Shown piece by piece: positions 7,762 to 16,429 of a stretch of 64,000 bases of DNA. The position numbers and the translations under genes were made by a program. Source of the stretch: Peptococcaceae bacterium (GTDB taxonomy: Bacteria > Bacillota > Desulfitobacteriia > Desulfitobacteriales > Syntrophobotulaceae); NCBI GenBank assembly GCA_012517475.1, contig JAAYUV010000045.1, forward strand, positions 1 to 64,000, written 5' to 3'. Position 1 is the first letter of the stretch, and the number at the start of each line of letters is the position of its first letter. The notes beneath the pieces are model-generated. The model ran no database searches and was not told the DNA's origin. It saw only the letters and a list, made by a program, of their open reading frames with translations.

Positions 7762-9369
7762 TTATTCAACAGGTGCATATTGCATCATAAGTTTATCAGC
7801 TGCTCTTAACCCGTCAACAGCCGAGCTGGTTATCCCGCCCGCATAACCGGCGCCTTCACCCGCGGGGAAAAGCCCTCTTAAATTAAGTGACTGTCCCGTT
7901 TCATCTCGAAGAATCCGAACCGGTGCGCTTGTTCTGGATTCAATCCCGCTGAGGGTAGCTTCTCTTCCAGCAAACCCGGCAATCTTTTCATCGAAAGCCT
8001 TTAAAGCCCTTTCCAGCACTTCGCCTACCACAGGAGGAAGTATACGATGTAATTCAACCGGAGTAAATCCCGGCTTATAGGAAGGAACCAGCCGGAAATC
8101 CCCTGACATTTTTCTAATAAGGAAATCCTGGACAGTTTGAGCCGGAACATGATAGTTCCGCCCTCCGGCCAGAAAGGCTTTCTTTTCCCAATAGCGCTGG
8201 AAATCTACCCCTGCCAGAGGGTCATCGGAAGGAAAGTCAGCGGTTTTGACTGCAACCACAACCGCGCTGTTGGCAAGCCCGCTGTTCCGGGCAAAAAGAC
8301 TCATCCCGTTGGTCACTACCCCTCCCGCCTCGGAAGAAGAAGCAACAACCTGCCCCCCGGGACACATACAAAAAGAGTATGCGCCTCGCCCGGTGGCTTC
8401 ATCTTTATAGGTCAATTGATAATCTGCCGCCCCCAGGGAAGGATGAACAGGGGTTCCATACTGTACTTTATTGATGAACTCCTGGGAATGTTCCACCCGC
8501 AGTCCCATAGCGAAAGGTTTTGGCTCGAGGAGGACTCCCAGTTTTTTTAGAAATTCGTATACATCTCGGGCACTGTGTCCTACTGCGAGGATGACCGTTT
8601 CTACGGGGAGAATCTCCTGAAAGTTGATTTCCAGTCCTTCGAGTTTTCCATGGCGAGTTTGTAAACCGGTCACCTTTGTTCTGAAAAGAACCTCTCCTCC
8701 CAGAGACTCAATTCTCTTTCTCATATTCCCAACAATCATTTTAAGAACGTCGGTACCGATATGCGGTTTGGCCGCATATCGGATCTCCGGATTTGCTCCG
8801 AATTCTACGAACTTTTCAAGTACTTCTCTTACCCTGATATCATCGATGCGGGTAGTAAGTTTTCCGTCAGAAAAAGTACCTGCTCCGCCTTCCCCGTACT
8901 GTACATTGGATTCTTCATCAAGCTCTCCGGTTTCCCAGAAACGGTTCACTTTTCTGGTCCGTTCTTCTACCTTGTCCCCTCTCTCCAGGACAAGAGGCCG
9001 GTACCCCTTCTCAGCAAGGGCTAAAGCGGCAAAATAACCGGCCGGGCCGGAACCAATGACCACAGGTCTGGTAACCAGCCTCTTATCCGGTTTATTTGCA
9101 ATCACATATTCTTTTACGGGAGGTTTTTCTTTTATTTGGGGATAACGAGACATAACCCTCCTTATTTGTTTAGGAGGGATATCCAGAGAAAATTCCACCG
9201 TATATACAAAAAAAATATCCGGTTTTTTACGGGCATCCACTGAACGCCTTACAATCCGCCAACTTTTTAAGCTTTCCGCAGGAACTTTCATCCTTGAGGC
9301 TAAAAGATGAGGCAGTTGAGCCTCATCCAAGCCAACAGGCATTTTAATATCCGGCCAAATAAGATTCAC
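7762..9369 (-). CDS. FAD-dependent dehydrogenase, COG2509 type
   Basis: This 535-residue flavoprotein has a dinucleotide-binding GSGPAG loop at 106-111 after an N-terminal domain of about 100 residues, and a C-terminal FAD-contact segment with [13 protein letters not shown] near 500-515. The layout fits the uncharacterised COG2509 FAD-dependent dehydrogenases, whose reaction is unknown. It starts at GTG 9369 behind GGGGAG. It stands between cdaR and glmM, spaced 31 and 29 bases, so it is almost surely co-transcribed with them. Whether this means a role in wall or c-di-AMP physiology is open. Confidence 0.85.
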   Translation of the reverse strand: MNLIWPDIKMPVGLDEAQLPHLLASRMKVPAESLKSWRIVRRSVDARKKPDIFFVYTVEFSLDIPPKQIRRVMSRYPQIKEKPPVKEYVIANKPDKRLVTRPVVIGSGPAGYFAALALAEKGYRPLVLERGDKVEERTRKVNRFWETGELDEESNVQYGEGGAGTFSDGKLTTRIDDIRVREVLEKFVEFGANPEIRYAAKPHIGTDVLKMIVGNMRKRIESLGGEVLFRTKVTGLQTRHGKLEGLEINFQEILPVETVILAVGHSARDVYEFLKKLGVLLEPKPFAMGLRVEHSQEFINKVQYGTPVHPSLGAADYQLTYKDEATGRGAYSFCMCPGGQVVASSSEAGGVVTNGMSLFARNSGLANSAVVVAVKTADFPSDDPLAGVDFQRYWEKKAFLAGGRNYHVPAQTVQDFLIRKMSGDFRLVPSYKPGFTPVELHRILPPVVGEVLERALKAFDEKIAGFAGREATLSGIESRTSAPVRILRDETGQSLNLRGLFPAGEGAGYAGGITSSAVDGLRAADKLMMQYAPVE

Positions 9370-9400
9370 CCGTATTCTCCCCTATCACGATGCTCAAATC

Positions 9401-10651
9401 TTATTGAGGAATGGAAGCGTCCCCCGACGTGCCAGCGGGTTTTAATGTCAGATTGACTTTTGGAACGTTAACCATGGCTACTCCGGAAGGAACTTTCCAT
9501 AAAACGGTAAGGTCCTTATAGATACCCGCCTGCAGGTTGGATGCATCCACCCAGGTGGAAACGTCCCCTTGTTTTATGGCATCCAAAATATCGGGATATC
9601 CGCTAACGGTAATTTCAATCGGAGGAATTGTCTCGGCAGCAAGACCCTGGGGTATATTCTTAACCTCTACGGGTATGGCCTTCATGGTACGGTTTACAGA
9701 ATTCGGACCAATATAGACCATTACATTAAACTTTGTTCCTTCGATAAAGGATACCCCGGCAGGCAGCGTCACGGAATTCAAGGGAATATCAAAAACCTTG
9801 TTGGAGCTAAGCCCGCTGATATCAACCGTTCCCAGGTTAACCGCCTGAATCCCCTTTAAGGCCTCTTCATCACCCAAAAGCTCTACCTGGGCTGGAAGAG
9901 GGGAAATTATCCGGACACTGCTGCCCTCCGCCGGGGCACCGCGCGTGGCAACCCTGACAGGAACAGTTTTACTGGCTGTACCTTTTGAATAAATCGGAAC
10001 TACCACTTCAACCGTATCAGGGAAAGCATGGATTGATTCCAAATTCGGATCAGGCGCAAAGATTCCCTTCCCTGCGATATCTTTAAATGTCACAGGTCTG
10101 GCAACTCTCATGCTTTCCTTCATCCCGGTGACACTTACCTCAACCGATACATTTTCTAATTTTTCGAGTATTGATGTCGGTCCTCTCACATTGACAACGG
10201 GAGGTGTAACCAAAGGCTGTTTTGCCACAAATCCTTCGGCCGGAGTACCCTCGAGCTGGATGATAACCGGTACAATCCTATCCTTGACCGTATCCAGCCG
10301 GATAACAACATTGCTGGGACTGATATCCTCAATTTTAACTCCCTCGGGCGCATCCATATGAACCTGATAGGAATGTTCACCGGCCAGTGCATCTTTCAGA
10401 TCAACATAAGCGAACAGATCCTTCACGCTAACCCCTTGGTTATTGTTATCCAGGCGTACGGAAATCGGCGGGATATTGGAGATAATCACCAAGTTGGAAG
10501 GCTGATTGTACGTCACCAAAGGCACATTCAGGGTTTGTTTTCCAAAAAGTCCAATGTTTTCGTTTTGGCTTACGATCCATATCCATAAAATAATGGCCAA
10601 TATAAGAGAAACAACCTTATATCCCATATTTCGTCTGATCATATCACGCAT
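9401..10651 (-). CDS. cdaR: YbbR-domain protein, regulator of CdaA
   Basis: The 416 residues start with a short basic stretch and one membrane anchor (about 11-28, ILAIILWIWIVS), followed by extracytoplasmic YbbR-type beta repeats, about four by length. CdaR binds the membrane part of CdaA and tunes c-di-AMP synthesis. The start lies 3 bases beyond the cdaA stop, so the two are probably translationally coupled. The C-terminus is a Pro/Gly/Ser-rich tail. Confidence 0.92.
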   Translation of the reverse strand: MRDMIRRNMGYKVVSLILAIILWIWIVSQNENIGLFGKQTLNVPLVTYNQPSNLVIISNIPPISVRLDNNNQGVSVKDLFAYVDLKDALAGEHSYQVHMDAPEGVKIEDISPSNVVIRLDTVKDRIVPVIIQLEGTPAEGFVAKQPLVTPPVVNVRGPTSILEKLENVSVEVSVTGMKESMRVARPVTFKDIAGKGIFAPDPNLESIHAFPDTVEVVVPIYSKGTASKTVPVRVATRGAPAEGSSVRIISPLPAQVELLGDEEALKGIQAVNLGTVDISGLSSNKVFDIPLNSVTLPAGVSFIEGTKFNVMVYIGPNSVNRTMKAIPVEVKNIPQGLAAETIPPIEITVSGYPDILDAIKQGDVSTWVDASNLQAGIYKDLTVLWKVPSGVAMVNVPKVNLTLKPAGTSGDASIPQ

Positions 10652-10654
10652 CGG

Positions 10655-11464
10655 CTATCCCCTCCTAAACGGGTTATACCCCGAAGCTTTCTCGACAAGA
10701 ATTTCGTTTTTCAAGAGGTCACGCAAGCTTTTTTCATCAAGGAAGCGGATCAAATTACCGTTTTGAGCCGCAGAAATAACGCCGGTCTCCTCGGAGATTA
10801 TCAAAATCAGGGCATCCGATACTTCGGACAAACCCAGAGCGGCTCTATGCCTGGTCCCCAAATCCTTTTGCAGCCTGTTATCCTGAGTCAGCGGCAGGAA
10901 GCAGCCCGCAGCCGCTACACGATCACCCCGGATAATGACTGCGCCGTCATGCAAGGGGGACTTGGGAATAAAAAGATTGATCAAAAATTCGGAAGAAACG
11001 ACTCCGTCAATTTTAACCCCTGTGTCCACAAACTCTTGAATACCTGTGTTTTTTTCGATGACAATCAGGGCCCCTATACGGCTTTGCGCCAACACCTGAC
11101 TGCATTTAACCAGCTCTTCGATCAGCTTCTTGATTTCTTCCGTACCTGTGGTTCCGGGATGCATGATAATAAATTTTCCTCTTCCAAGCTGCTCCAAAGC
11201 CCTCCGCAGTTCCGGCTGAAATACAACAGGCAAAGCTACAAGCAACATTTGCCACACTTTATCCAGTATCCAGGCCAGGGTGGTTAAATTCAGCTGCCGG
11301 GATAGGACAGATGCGATCAGGAGGATGAACAATCCCTTCAGAAGTTGGACTGCCCTCGTCCCTTTAATCAACATGAGGATTTGATAAATAATGACCGCGA
11401 CAATAGCGATGTCTAAAATAGACTGCCAATGAAATGGCTTAATTTGTGATAAAAAACTTGCCAC
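10655..11464 (-). CDS. cdaA: Diadenylate cyclase CdaA
   Basis: CdaA makes c-di-AMP from two ATP at the membrane. I place the start at GTG 11464 because GGGGGTGAG lies just upstream and the product then begins like other CdaA proteins; a TTG at 11494 would add ten residues. The 269-residue product has three N-terminal membrane helices, then the DAC domain with the DGA motif at 173-175 and RHR at 205-207, both needed for catalysis. It is the first gene of the cdaA-cdaR-FAD-glmM operon and is divergent from the MazG-type gene. Confidence 0.96.
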   Translation of the reverse strand: MASFLSQIKPFHWQSILDIAIVAVIIYQILMLIKGTRAVQLLKGLFILLIASVLSRQLNLTTLAWILDKVWQMLLVALPVVFQPELRRALEQLGRGKFIIMHPGTTGTEEIKKLIEELVKCSQVLAQSRIGALIVIEKNTGIQEFVDTGVKIDGVVSSEFLINLFIPKSPLHDGAVIIRGDRVAAAGCFLPLTQDNRLQKDLGTRHRAALGLSEVSDALILIISEETGVISAAQNGNLIRFLDEKSLRDLLKNEILVEKASGYNPFRRG

Positions 11465-11592
11465 GGTCTCACCCCCAACAAAAAAACAAATCAATAGGAT
11501 ATGATTCTACGGATAATTTCAAATCCCTTGCCCTCAAAAAAAAAATCCCTTAAAATTATCCCTATCAAGCATATGCAAGGAGTCATCAATTT

Positions 11593-11916
11593 ATGGATAT
11601 CAAAGATTGGCAAAATGAGGTAGACGGGTGGATTTCCCAATTTGAAGAAGGTTACTGGCACCCCTCTTCCATGATGCTGAGGCTGATTGAAGAAGTAGGG
11701 GAACTTGCCAGGGAAGTCAATCACCAATACGGGCAAAAACCAAAAAAGCCTACCGAACCGGAAGGAAATCTTGCTTTGGAGATGGCTGATATCCTTTTCA
11801 TCATTGTATGCATGGCCAACTCCCTTCACATAGACTTGGATGAGGCTTTCCAGGGAATGATGGAAAAATACCGCCGGCGTGACAGCAACCGTTGGACTCG
11901 AAAAATGCCGGAATAG
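11593..11916 (+). CDS. MazG-like nucleotide pyrophosphohydrolase (YpjD type)
   Basis: The 107-residue protein is all-helical with the MazG metal-binding pattern: EEVGE at about 35-39 and EMADILF at about 63-69. Short single-domain forms such as Bacillus YpjD hydrolyse nucleoside triphosphates to monophosphates and pyrophosphate, and may clear damaged nucleotides. AAGGAG lies about nine bases before ATG 11593. It is divergent from cdaA, and their promoters must share the 128-base gap. The substrate is not visible from the sequence. Confidence 0.85.
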   Translation: MDIKDWQNEVDGWISQFEEGYWHPSSMMLRLIEEVGELAREVNHQYGQKPKKPTEPEGNLALEMADILFIIVCMANSLHIDLDEAFQGMMEKYRRRDSNRWTRKMPE

Positions 11917-12106
11917 ACTTCGGAAAGTATGTGAACAGCAATAGAATATATAAAATAATTAAGTATACCATTCCTATTGTATATCTTTTTAAAAAAATAG
12001 TAAAATCGCTCGAATCTCCTATCATAAATAATCTGTTTGTCCCCTTAAGATTAGGCCAAAAGTAAGGCCGCAGTTTCATACTGCGGTCCTACGAAAAGGA
12101 GTCCTA

Positions 12107-12208
12107 TTGACCTGGGATATTTCGCATGCTAAAGTATTCTGAGTATACATAAAATTTTAGACGAAGCGCAATTTTTTATTTTCTCCCTGGACGCAGGGGG
12201 TTTTTTTT
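12107..12208 (+). promoter_or_regulatory. Candidate promoter and terminator for a short RNA
   Basis: TTGACC at 12107-12112 and TAAAGT at 12130-12135 are separated by 17 bases, a plausible sigma-A promoter. About 50 bases downstream a strong intrinsic terminator follows: CCCTG 12185-12189 with CAGGG 12194-12198, then eight T. Together they would give an RNA of some 65 bases. A separate hairpin, CCGCAGT/ACTGCGG, lies at about 12068-12086. I recognise no RNA family. The terminator could simply serve the MazG-type gene. No coding frame is seen in the 11917-12219 gap. Confidence 0.35.
12185..12208 (+). terminator. Intrinsic terminator, plus strand
   Basis: CCCTG pairs with CAGGG over a four-base loop and is followed by TTTTTTTT at 12201-12208. 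It reads only on the plus strand, so it does not end the minus-strand acetolactate-synthase-like gene that stops at 12220. Confidence 0.75.
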
Positions 12209-12219
12209 AGCCTGGTTAC

Positions 12220-13989
12220 CTAAATATTTTCAATAATCCCGTCCAATGTTCCGTCTCCTGACACAGAACACATTGCTGTCGGATCAACGGTTAGTTCAAT
12301 AAGATACGGTCTTTGTGAAGAAAAAGCTCTATCCAGGGCGTTTCCTATTTCCTTCGGATCCTGAATCAGTTCAGCCCCCAGCCCCATCCCTTTTGCTGTT
12401 GCAACAAAATCGACCCCACGATAATGTTTGGCTTCATAGTTATTATAATGCAAATCTGTGGAGATCCAACGCTTGTTGTAGAACATATTTTGCTGCTGGC
12501 GGATAAGTCCCAATAGTGAATTGTTCAGCAGATAAATCACGACCGCAATATTATGTTTGGCGGCTGTAGACAAGTCGGCCAGAGACATTCCCAGACTCCC
12601 GTCCCCAACGAGATTGACGCATTGCCTGTCAGGATAGGCCAGTTTTGCTGCCATTGCTGCACCTAACCCCCACCCCATGTTTCCTGCCCTGCCGGTAATC
12701 AGATAGGTTCCCGGATTATAGGCTTCAAAAAGCTGTGAAGATAGGATTTGGCTGATCCCGCAGTCATGGGTCACAATCGCATCTCTTTCCAGGTGGCTTC
12801 TCAGCTCTGCTATGGCCCTTTGGGGTTTCATGGGAAACGTATCAAAATCGGTTTGCCGCGAATATTTCTTTTTCTCATAACTGAGTTTATCAATATCCCA
12901 GGGATAGCCCCCCGTCAACGTAGCAGTTTGTTTTACCCTGGCAATTAACTTCTGCAGGAAAACCTTCAGATCGGAATGAATCGCCAATTCTGATTTCACT
13001 TGACGGTTTAGTTCCCTTGGATCAATGTTAACGTGTATAAACTTCCTTGAGCCGGTAAAAGAGGCCAGGTCGCCTGTAGTCCGGTCGGAAAAACGCCCTC
13101 CCACATTAATAACCAGGTCGGAATCCAGCAAAGTCTTATTACCCAGAGGGGTATGACAGATCGTTCCGATCATTCCGGCATAAAGAGGATGATCATTGGG
13201 AAAAGCATCTTTCCCCATCAGGGTGGATACAACAGGAATACCCAACAACTCAGCCAGATGGAAAAGTTCTTTCGAAGCCCGGGCAAGCTTTACTCCGCCC
13301 CCCGCCAACAAGATAGGCAGCCGGGCATATTTGAGAAGCGTAATTACATTTTCGATCTCTTCGTCACTCGCTTCGGGATTCTTTGGTGACGGGACTTCCG
13401 CTTGGAGCCATGTTTCCAGATCAATTTCTATTTCACTTTTCTGGACGTCGAGCGGGAAGTCAAGAAGGATAGGTCCTCTCCGTCCCGTAGTCGCTTTTTC
13501 CCAGGCCTCATGCAAGATTCCCGGTATATCACGTACATCCCTGATTAAATAGGCGCCTTTGGTAACCGGTCCGGCCATTTCCACAATGGGCGCCTCCTGA
13601 AATGCATCCCGCCCTATGAGACTGCAGGGTACCTGTCCGGTAATTGCAATTAAAGGGATAGAGTCAGCGTATGCACAGTAAAGTCCGGTCAGGAAATTGG
13701 TAGCTCCCGGACCTGAAGTACAAGCACAAACACCAATTTTACCGGTTGCTCTGTAATACCCGTCAGCCATAAAGACTGCTGTTTGCTCATGTCTGACATT
13801 ATACGATTTGATCTTCCCGCCTTCGAGGACCGCATCATAAACCGGTAAGACGGCCGCCCCGGGTATACCGTACAGTTGACTGACTCCTTTGCTTTCCAAA
13901 AATCTCACCAAGAGCTGAGCCCCCGTTATTTTTTTGCAACCTGTCCGTTGTTGTGCGGAATTCTCTTTTTCATCTCCCCACAAAGCCAT
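12220..13989 (-). CDS. Thiamine-pyrophosphate enzyme, acetolactate-synthase-like
   Basis: The 589-residue protein has the three-domain fold of the acetolactate synthase/glyoxylate carboligase family. RHEQTAVFMADGY near residue 70 supplies the catalytic Glu that activates thiamine pyrophosphate; true glyoxylate carboligases have Val there. The cofactor-binding stretch runs from VGDGSLGMS to LLNNS near 465-495. Parts after it, such as LGLIRQQQ, resemble glyoxylate carboligase, so substrate choice is unclear. There is no small regulatory subunit (ilvN) or other branched-chain gene nearby, which argues for a catabolic or specialised role. ATG 13989 follows GGGGG. A promoter and IclR-like operator lie upstream. 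Confidence 0.8.
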   Translation of the reverse strand: MALWGDEKENSAQQRTGCKKITGAQLLVRFLESKGVSQLYGIPGAAVLPVYDAVLEGGKIKSYNVRHEQTAVFMADGYYRATGKIGVCACTSGPGATNFLTGLYCAYADSIPLIAITGQVPCSLIGRDAFQEAPIVEMAGPVTKGAYLIRDVRDIPGILHEAWEKATTGRRGPILLDFPLDVQKSEIEIDLETWLQAEVPSPKNPEASDEEIENVITLLKYARLPILLAGGGVKLARASKELFHLAELLGIPVVSTLMGKDAFPNDHPLYAGMIGTICHTPLGNKTLLDSDLVINVGGRFSDRTTGDLASFTGSRKFIHVNIDPRELNRQVKSELAIHSDLKVFLQKLIARVKQTATLTGGYPWDIDKLSYEKKKYSRQTDFDTFPMKPQRAIAELRSHLERDAIVTHDCGISQILSSQLFEAYNPGTYLITGRAGNMGWGLGAAMAAKLAYPDRQCVNLVGDGSLGMSLADLSTAAKHNIAVVIYLLNNSLLGLIRQQQNMFYNKRWISTDLHYNNYEAKHYRGVDFVATAKGMGLGAELIQDPKEIGNALDRAFSSQRPYLIELTVDPTAMCSVSGDGTLDGIIENI

Positions 13990-14005
13990 AAATCTAACCC
14001 CCTTG

Positions 14006-14040
14006 TTCCACTATAAGAAACAGCGTTTCACTATGTGGAA
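14006..14040 (-). promoter_or_regulatory. IclR-like operator upstream of the acetolactate-synthase-like gene
   Basis: TTCCAC at 14006 and GTGGAA ending at 14040 enclose GAAAC and GTTTC, giving an imperfect 35-base dyad with 12 of 16 arm positions matched. TTCCA/TGGAA and GAAAC/GTTTC arms recall operators of IclR-family regulators such as KdgR. It lies just downstream of the predicted transcription start, where a bound repressor would block elongation. No iclR-type gene is in the window. Confidence 0.5.
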
Positions 14041-14051
14041 TTTTTTTCTAT

Positions 14052-14080
14052 ATCATATTCTCATTTTCGCTGAAGAACAA
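14052..14080 (-). promoter_or_regulatory. Predicted sigma-A promoter of the acetolactate-synthase-like gene
   Basis: On the minus strand TTGTTC (14080-14075) and TATGAT (14057-14052) are 17 bases apart. Transcription should start near 14045, at the edge of the dyad operator, leaving a leader of about 55 bases. Confidence 0.5.
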
Positions 14081-14141
14081 CGATTATGCTCCCAGTGGCG
14101 GGAATTCTGTGACAGGCCGTAGATATCTCCGGGTAAAAGGG

Positions 14142-14170
14142 AAAAAATCGGCTAAATCAGCCGATTTTTT
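14142..14170. terminator. Symmetric intrinsic terminator
   Basis: AAAAAATCGGCT at 14142-14153 pairs with AGCCGATTTTTT at 14159-14170, giving a T-run on both strands. It stands upstream of the minus-strand promoter and ahead of the plus-strand gene at 14350, so it insulates two divergent units. Nothing else is seen in the remainder of the 13990-14349 gap. Confidence 0.75.
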
Positions 14171-14349
14171 GTGACTCCAGCAATTCACCGTTGTTTTTGT
14201 GCGTTTCAGGACGGAAATAAGCTATTCATTGAATAATGGGAACCTGTTTATTCAGAAAAGATTTAATTTCCAACAATATTAAATAATAAATTGATTGTTA
14301 TTTGCAAAGTCTAATCGTAGAATTCATTTTTTATTGAGGAGGGATTTGT

Positions 14350-14550
14350 ATGGCTCGGGAAGGAATAATCCCAACCGCTCTTGGCAGTGCGGTAACGGCA
14401 GCAGGAGTAGCTATGCGCATATGGGATATGAAAAATAACGGTATGAGTAAACGGGATATCATGCCCATGATCGGGGCAGGCGTAATTGGTTTTGGTTTGG
14501 CTCATATTGTTTTAGGCGGAATTGACCTTGCAGAACACCGGAGTTTTTAA
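14350..14550 (+). CDS. Small membrane protein of unknown function
   Basis: The 66 residues carry two hydrophobic segments (about 5-22 and 38-58), separated by a basic loop WDMKNNGMSKRD, with an acidic-basic tail ending AEHRSF. A GAGGAGG site lies seven bases before ATG 14350, so it is very probably translated. Similar short proteins occur in Peptococcaceae under misleading database names, as far as I recall; I assign no function. It is monocistronic, followed at once by the remains of a surface-protein gene. Confidence 0.7.
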   Translation: MAREGIIPTALGSAVTAAGVAMRIWDMKNNGMSKRDIMPMIGAGVIGFGLAHIVLGGIDLAEHRSF

Positions 14551-14573
14551 AAATAGGAGAAATATTTTGTTAA

Positions 14574-15660
14574 GATGAATACTATCACGGAATACATTAT
14601 TATATTGGGGCTGTTGCAAAACGACTAGTTCCGCCCGGGGAAGACTATCGTCTTATCGTATCCAAGACCGGGTATTACGAAGAAACCTATTACAATTTGA
14701 ATGTTGTGGAAGGCTCTCTTTACAATTTGGAACTCATCCCGCTTATTCCGCAAACTTATACCGGTTCGGGAACGGTGGAGGGAAATATCACCCTGGCAAA
14801 CTCTTCACAGGGAGCGGCAAACGTAACGCTGGATTCAGAAAAGGCATTAATGCCACTGCAGATACCGCCGGCGCAGTACCCACAGCGTCTACGGATTCCC
14901 AAGGCCATTACCGGATAGAGAACCTGACAACAGGAAATTATACCGTAAAAGTATACGGTACTGGCTATATAACCAACTACTTTACCGTTGTATGCGTGGG
15001 GGGAACAACTCAACAAGGGCAAAACGGAACCGTTACACCCAACTTATCCCAAAATGAAATCAGAATTGTCCTGACTTGGGGAAGCAGCCCTTCTGATTTG
15101 GATTCTCACCTGGAAGGTCCTGCGGCAGCAGCAAATAAAAGATTCTACGTCTATTACGGTAACCGTTCCTATACTTATTCGGGTATCACATATGCGGCAC
15201 TTGATCAGGATAAAGTCACGGGCTTTGGACCGGAAACCATCACCATCTCCCAGTTGCTGACCGGTACTTACCGCTATTCCGTTCATAATTATTCCCACCG
15301 CACGTCAGCAAACGATTTGACTTTATCCAATTCCAATGCCCAGGTACGCGTTTACGTCAATAATGCCTTATATAAAACCTTCAATGTCCCCTCCAATCAG
15401 GGAGGAACCCTTTGGACGGTATTGTGGATGAGACTGCAAATACCATTACTTTAACCGCAGAATATTTGAATAACCTCACCTCTGCAAATAGTCCTTATAC
15501 GATCTATTTCATACGGAGCACAAATGGCGCTATTTATACGGAAACACTGACTGTCGATCCGCAAGCGGATGCGGCTTTAGACTTATACATGCCTAATCTA
15601 ATGCTGCAGGTGGACGGGCCAGACCAATTCAATATAACCAATCCTCTCAAAGCGCAATAG
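14574..15660 (+). pseudogene. Frameshifted surface protein with carboxypeptidase-regulatory-like and YfaP/DUF2135-like domains
   Basis: Three frames must be joined to read this gene. The first (to about 14838) opens right after a stop and has no start, so the 5' end is missing. It shifts near 14835 into a frame with a regulatory-like beta-sandwich (GHYRIENLTTGNYTVKV) and then RIVLTWGSSPSDLDSHLEGP, typical of the YfaP/DUF2135-like domain. A further break near 15410 leads to a segment resembling an X2-like domain (ANTITLTAEYLNN) and the stop at 15660. The intact parent would be a large extracellular protein. Loss of the start and two shifts mark it as dead. Confidence 0.75.
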
Positions 15661-15688
15661 ATAACACAAAGTTCTTATCATTTAAAAA

Positions 15689-15712
15689 CCCCGGAGTTTA
15701 AATCCTCCGGGG
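15689..15712. terminator. Intrinsic terminator between convergent genes
   Basis: CCCCGGAG at 15689-15696 pairs with CTCCGGGG at 15705-15712. Plus-strand sequence continues TCTTCGTTGTT, minus-strand TTTTTAAATG. It ends the pseudogene transcript on one strand and probably the operon ending at 15750 on the other. Confidence 0.65.
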
Positions 15713-15749
15713 TCTTCGTTGTTCGCTTGAAAAGATTAGTAAAGAAAAC

Positions 15750-16292
15750 TCAGAATTTCTTCTCAAGAAGCTGCGATATTTTTTCCAGACTTTTAGCCGT
15801 TCTGTTTTCAGGACTGGGAGAGAAAAGCAGATTTTTTGTAAATGAAAAATCTAGGATTTGTTTTTTTGTAAAAACCTCATTTTCGTCATTCTGATAAGTA
15901 ATGGTGCAATCATACCGCATATTTACATATTCGCCGGGGGGAAGAGCGCTTACAATTCGCTGGGACGGGGCAAGTACGGAAATGCGGTTATCAAAAAATA
16001 ATGGAAACGGGTGATCTTTTGGAAATTCTATCTTTAACTCCGGATTAGTCCGTACGGAAATATTTAATGCTGCCTTTTTTCCGAAGTTTTCAAGAACAAA
16101 ATAATTAACCGATTCATCTTCCTGCAGCTTTGTCAAATACAAAACAACGTAAGGCTGGACCATTTGTTTGAGACTTTTTTTTATGGATCCCACCCTGGAA
16201 GTCAGTATAATGGAAAAAAGTAAAATTGCCGCCATCCCGATGGCCCCGTTGTATTCTTTTAAAACCTGTAAGAACTGATGCAGATAAGCCAT
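15750..16292 (-). CDS. Membrane-anchored protein of unknown function
   Basis: I start at ATG 16292, which has GGGGGGAT just upstream; a TTG at 16325 would add eleven residues. The 180-residue product has one N-terminal membrane helix (about 17-35, GMAAILLFSIILTSRVG) and a soluble beta-rich domain of about 110 residues with an ENFGKKAA segment and a YVNMRYDCTITYQND segment, followed by a short helical C-terminus. I do not recognise the family. It lies 137 bases downstream of the MurJ-like gene, so it may be transcribed apart from the Pel-like operon. Confidence 0.6.
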   Translation of the reverse strand: MAYLHQFLQVLKEYNGAIGMAAILLFSIILTSRVGSIKKSLKQMVQPYVVLYLTKLQEDESVNYFVLENFGKKAALNISVRTNPELKIEFPKDHPFPLFFDNRISVLAPSQRIVSALPPGEYVNMRYDCTITYQNDENEVFTKKQILDFSFTKNLLFSPSPENRTAKSLEKISQLLEKKF

Positions 16293-16429
16293 ATTATCCC
16301 CCCAATTGATTAAAATTCTTACCAAGTTGGTTATTGTGGTAAATTTTTCATCATTATTTGCTAATTTATTTTAATATAAACAGGGCAAAAGGAAAATCTT
16401 TTTTTATATGATTAATCCCCTATATTTCA

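Noticed and set aside
11491-11829. A 112-codon minus-strand frame opposite the MazG-type gene
   Set aside because: The MazG-type gene has a good site and recognisable motifs; the opposite frame has none.
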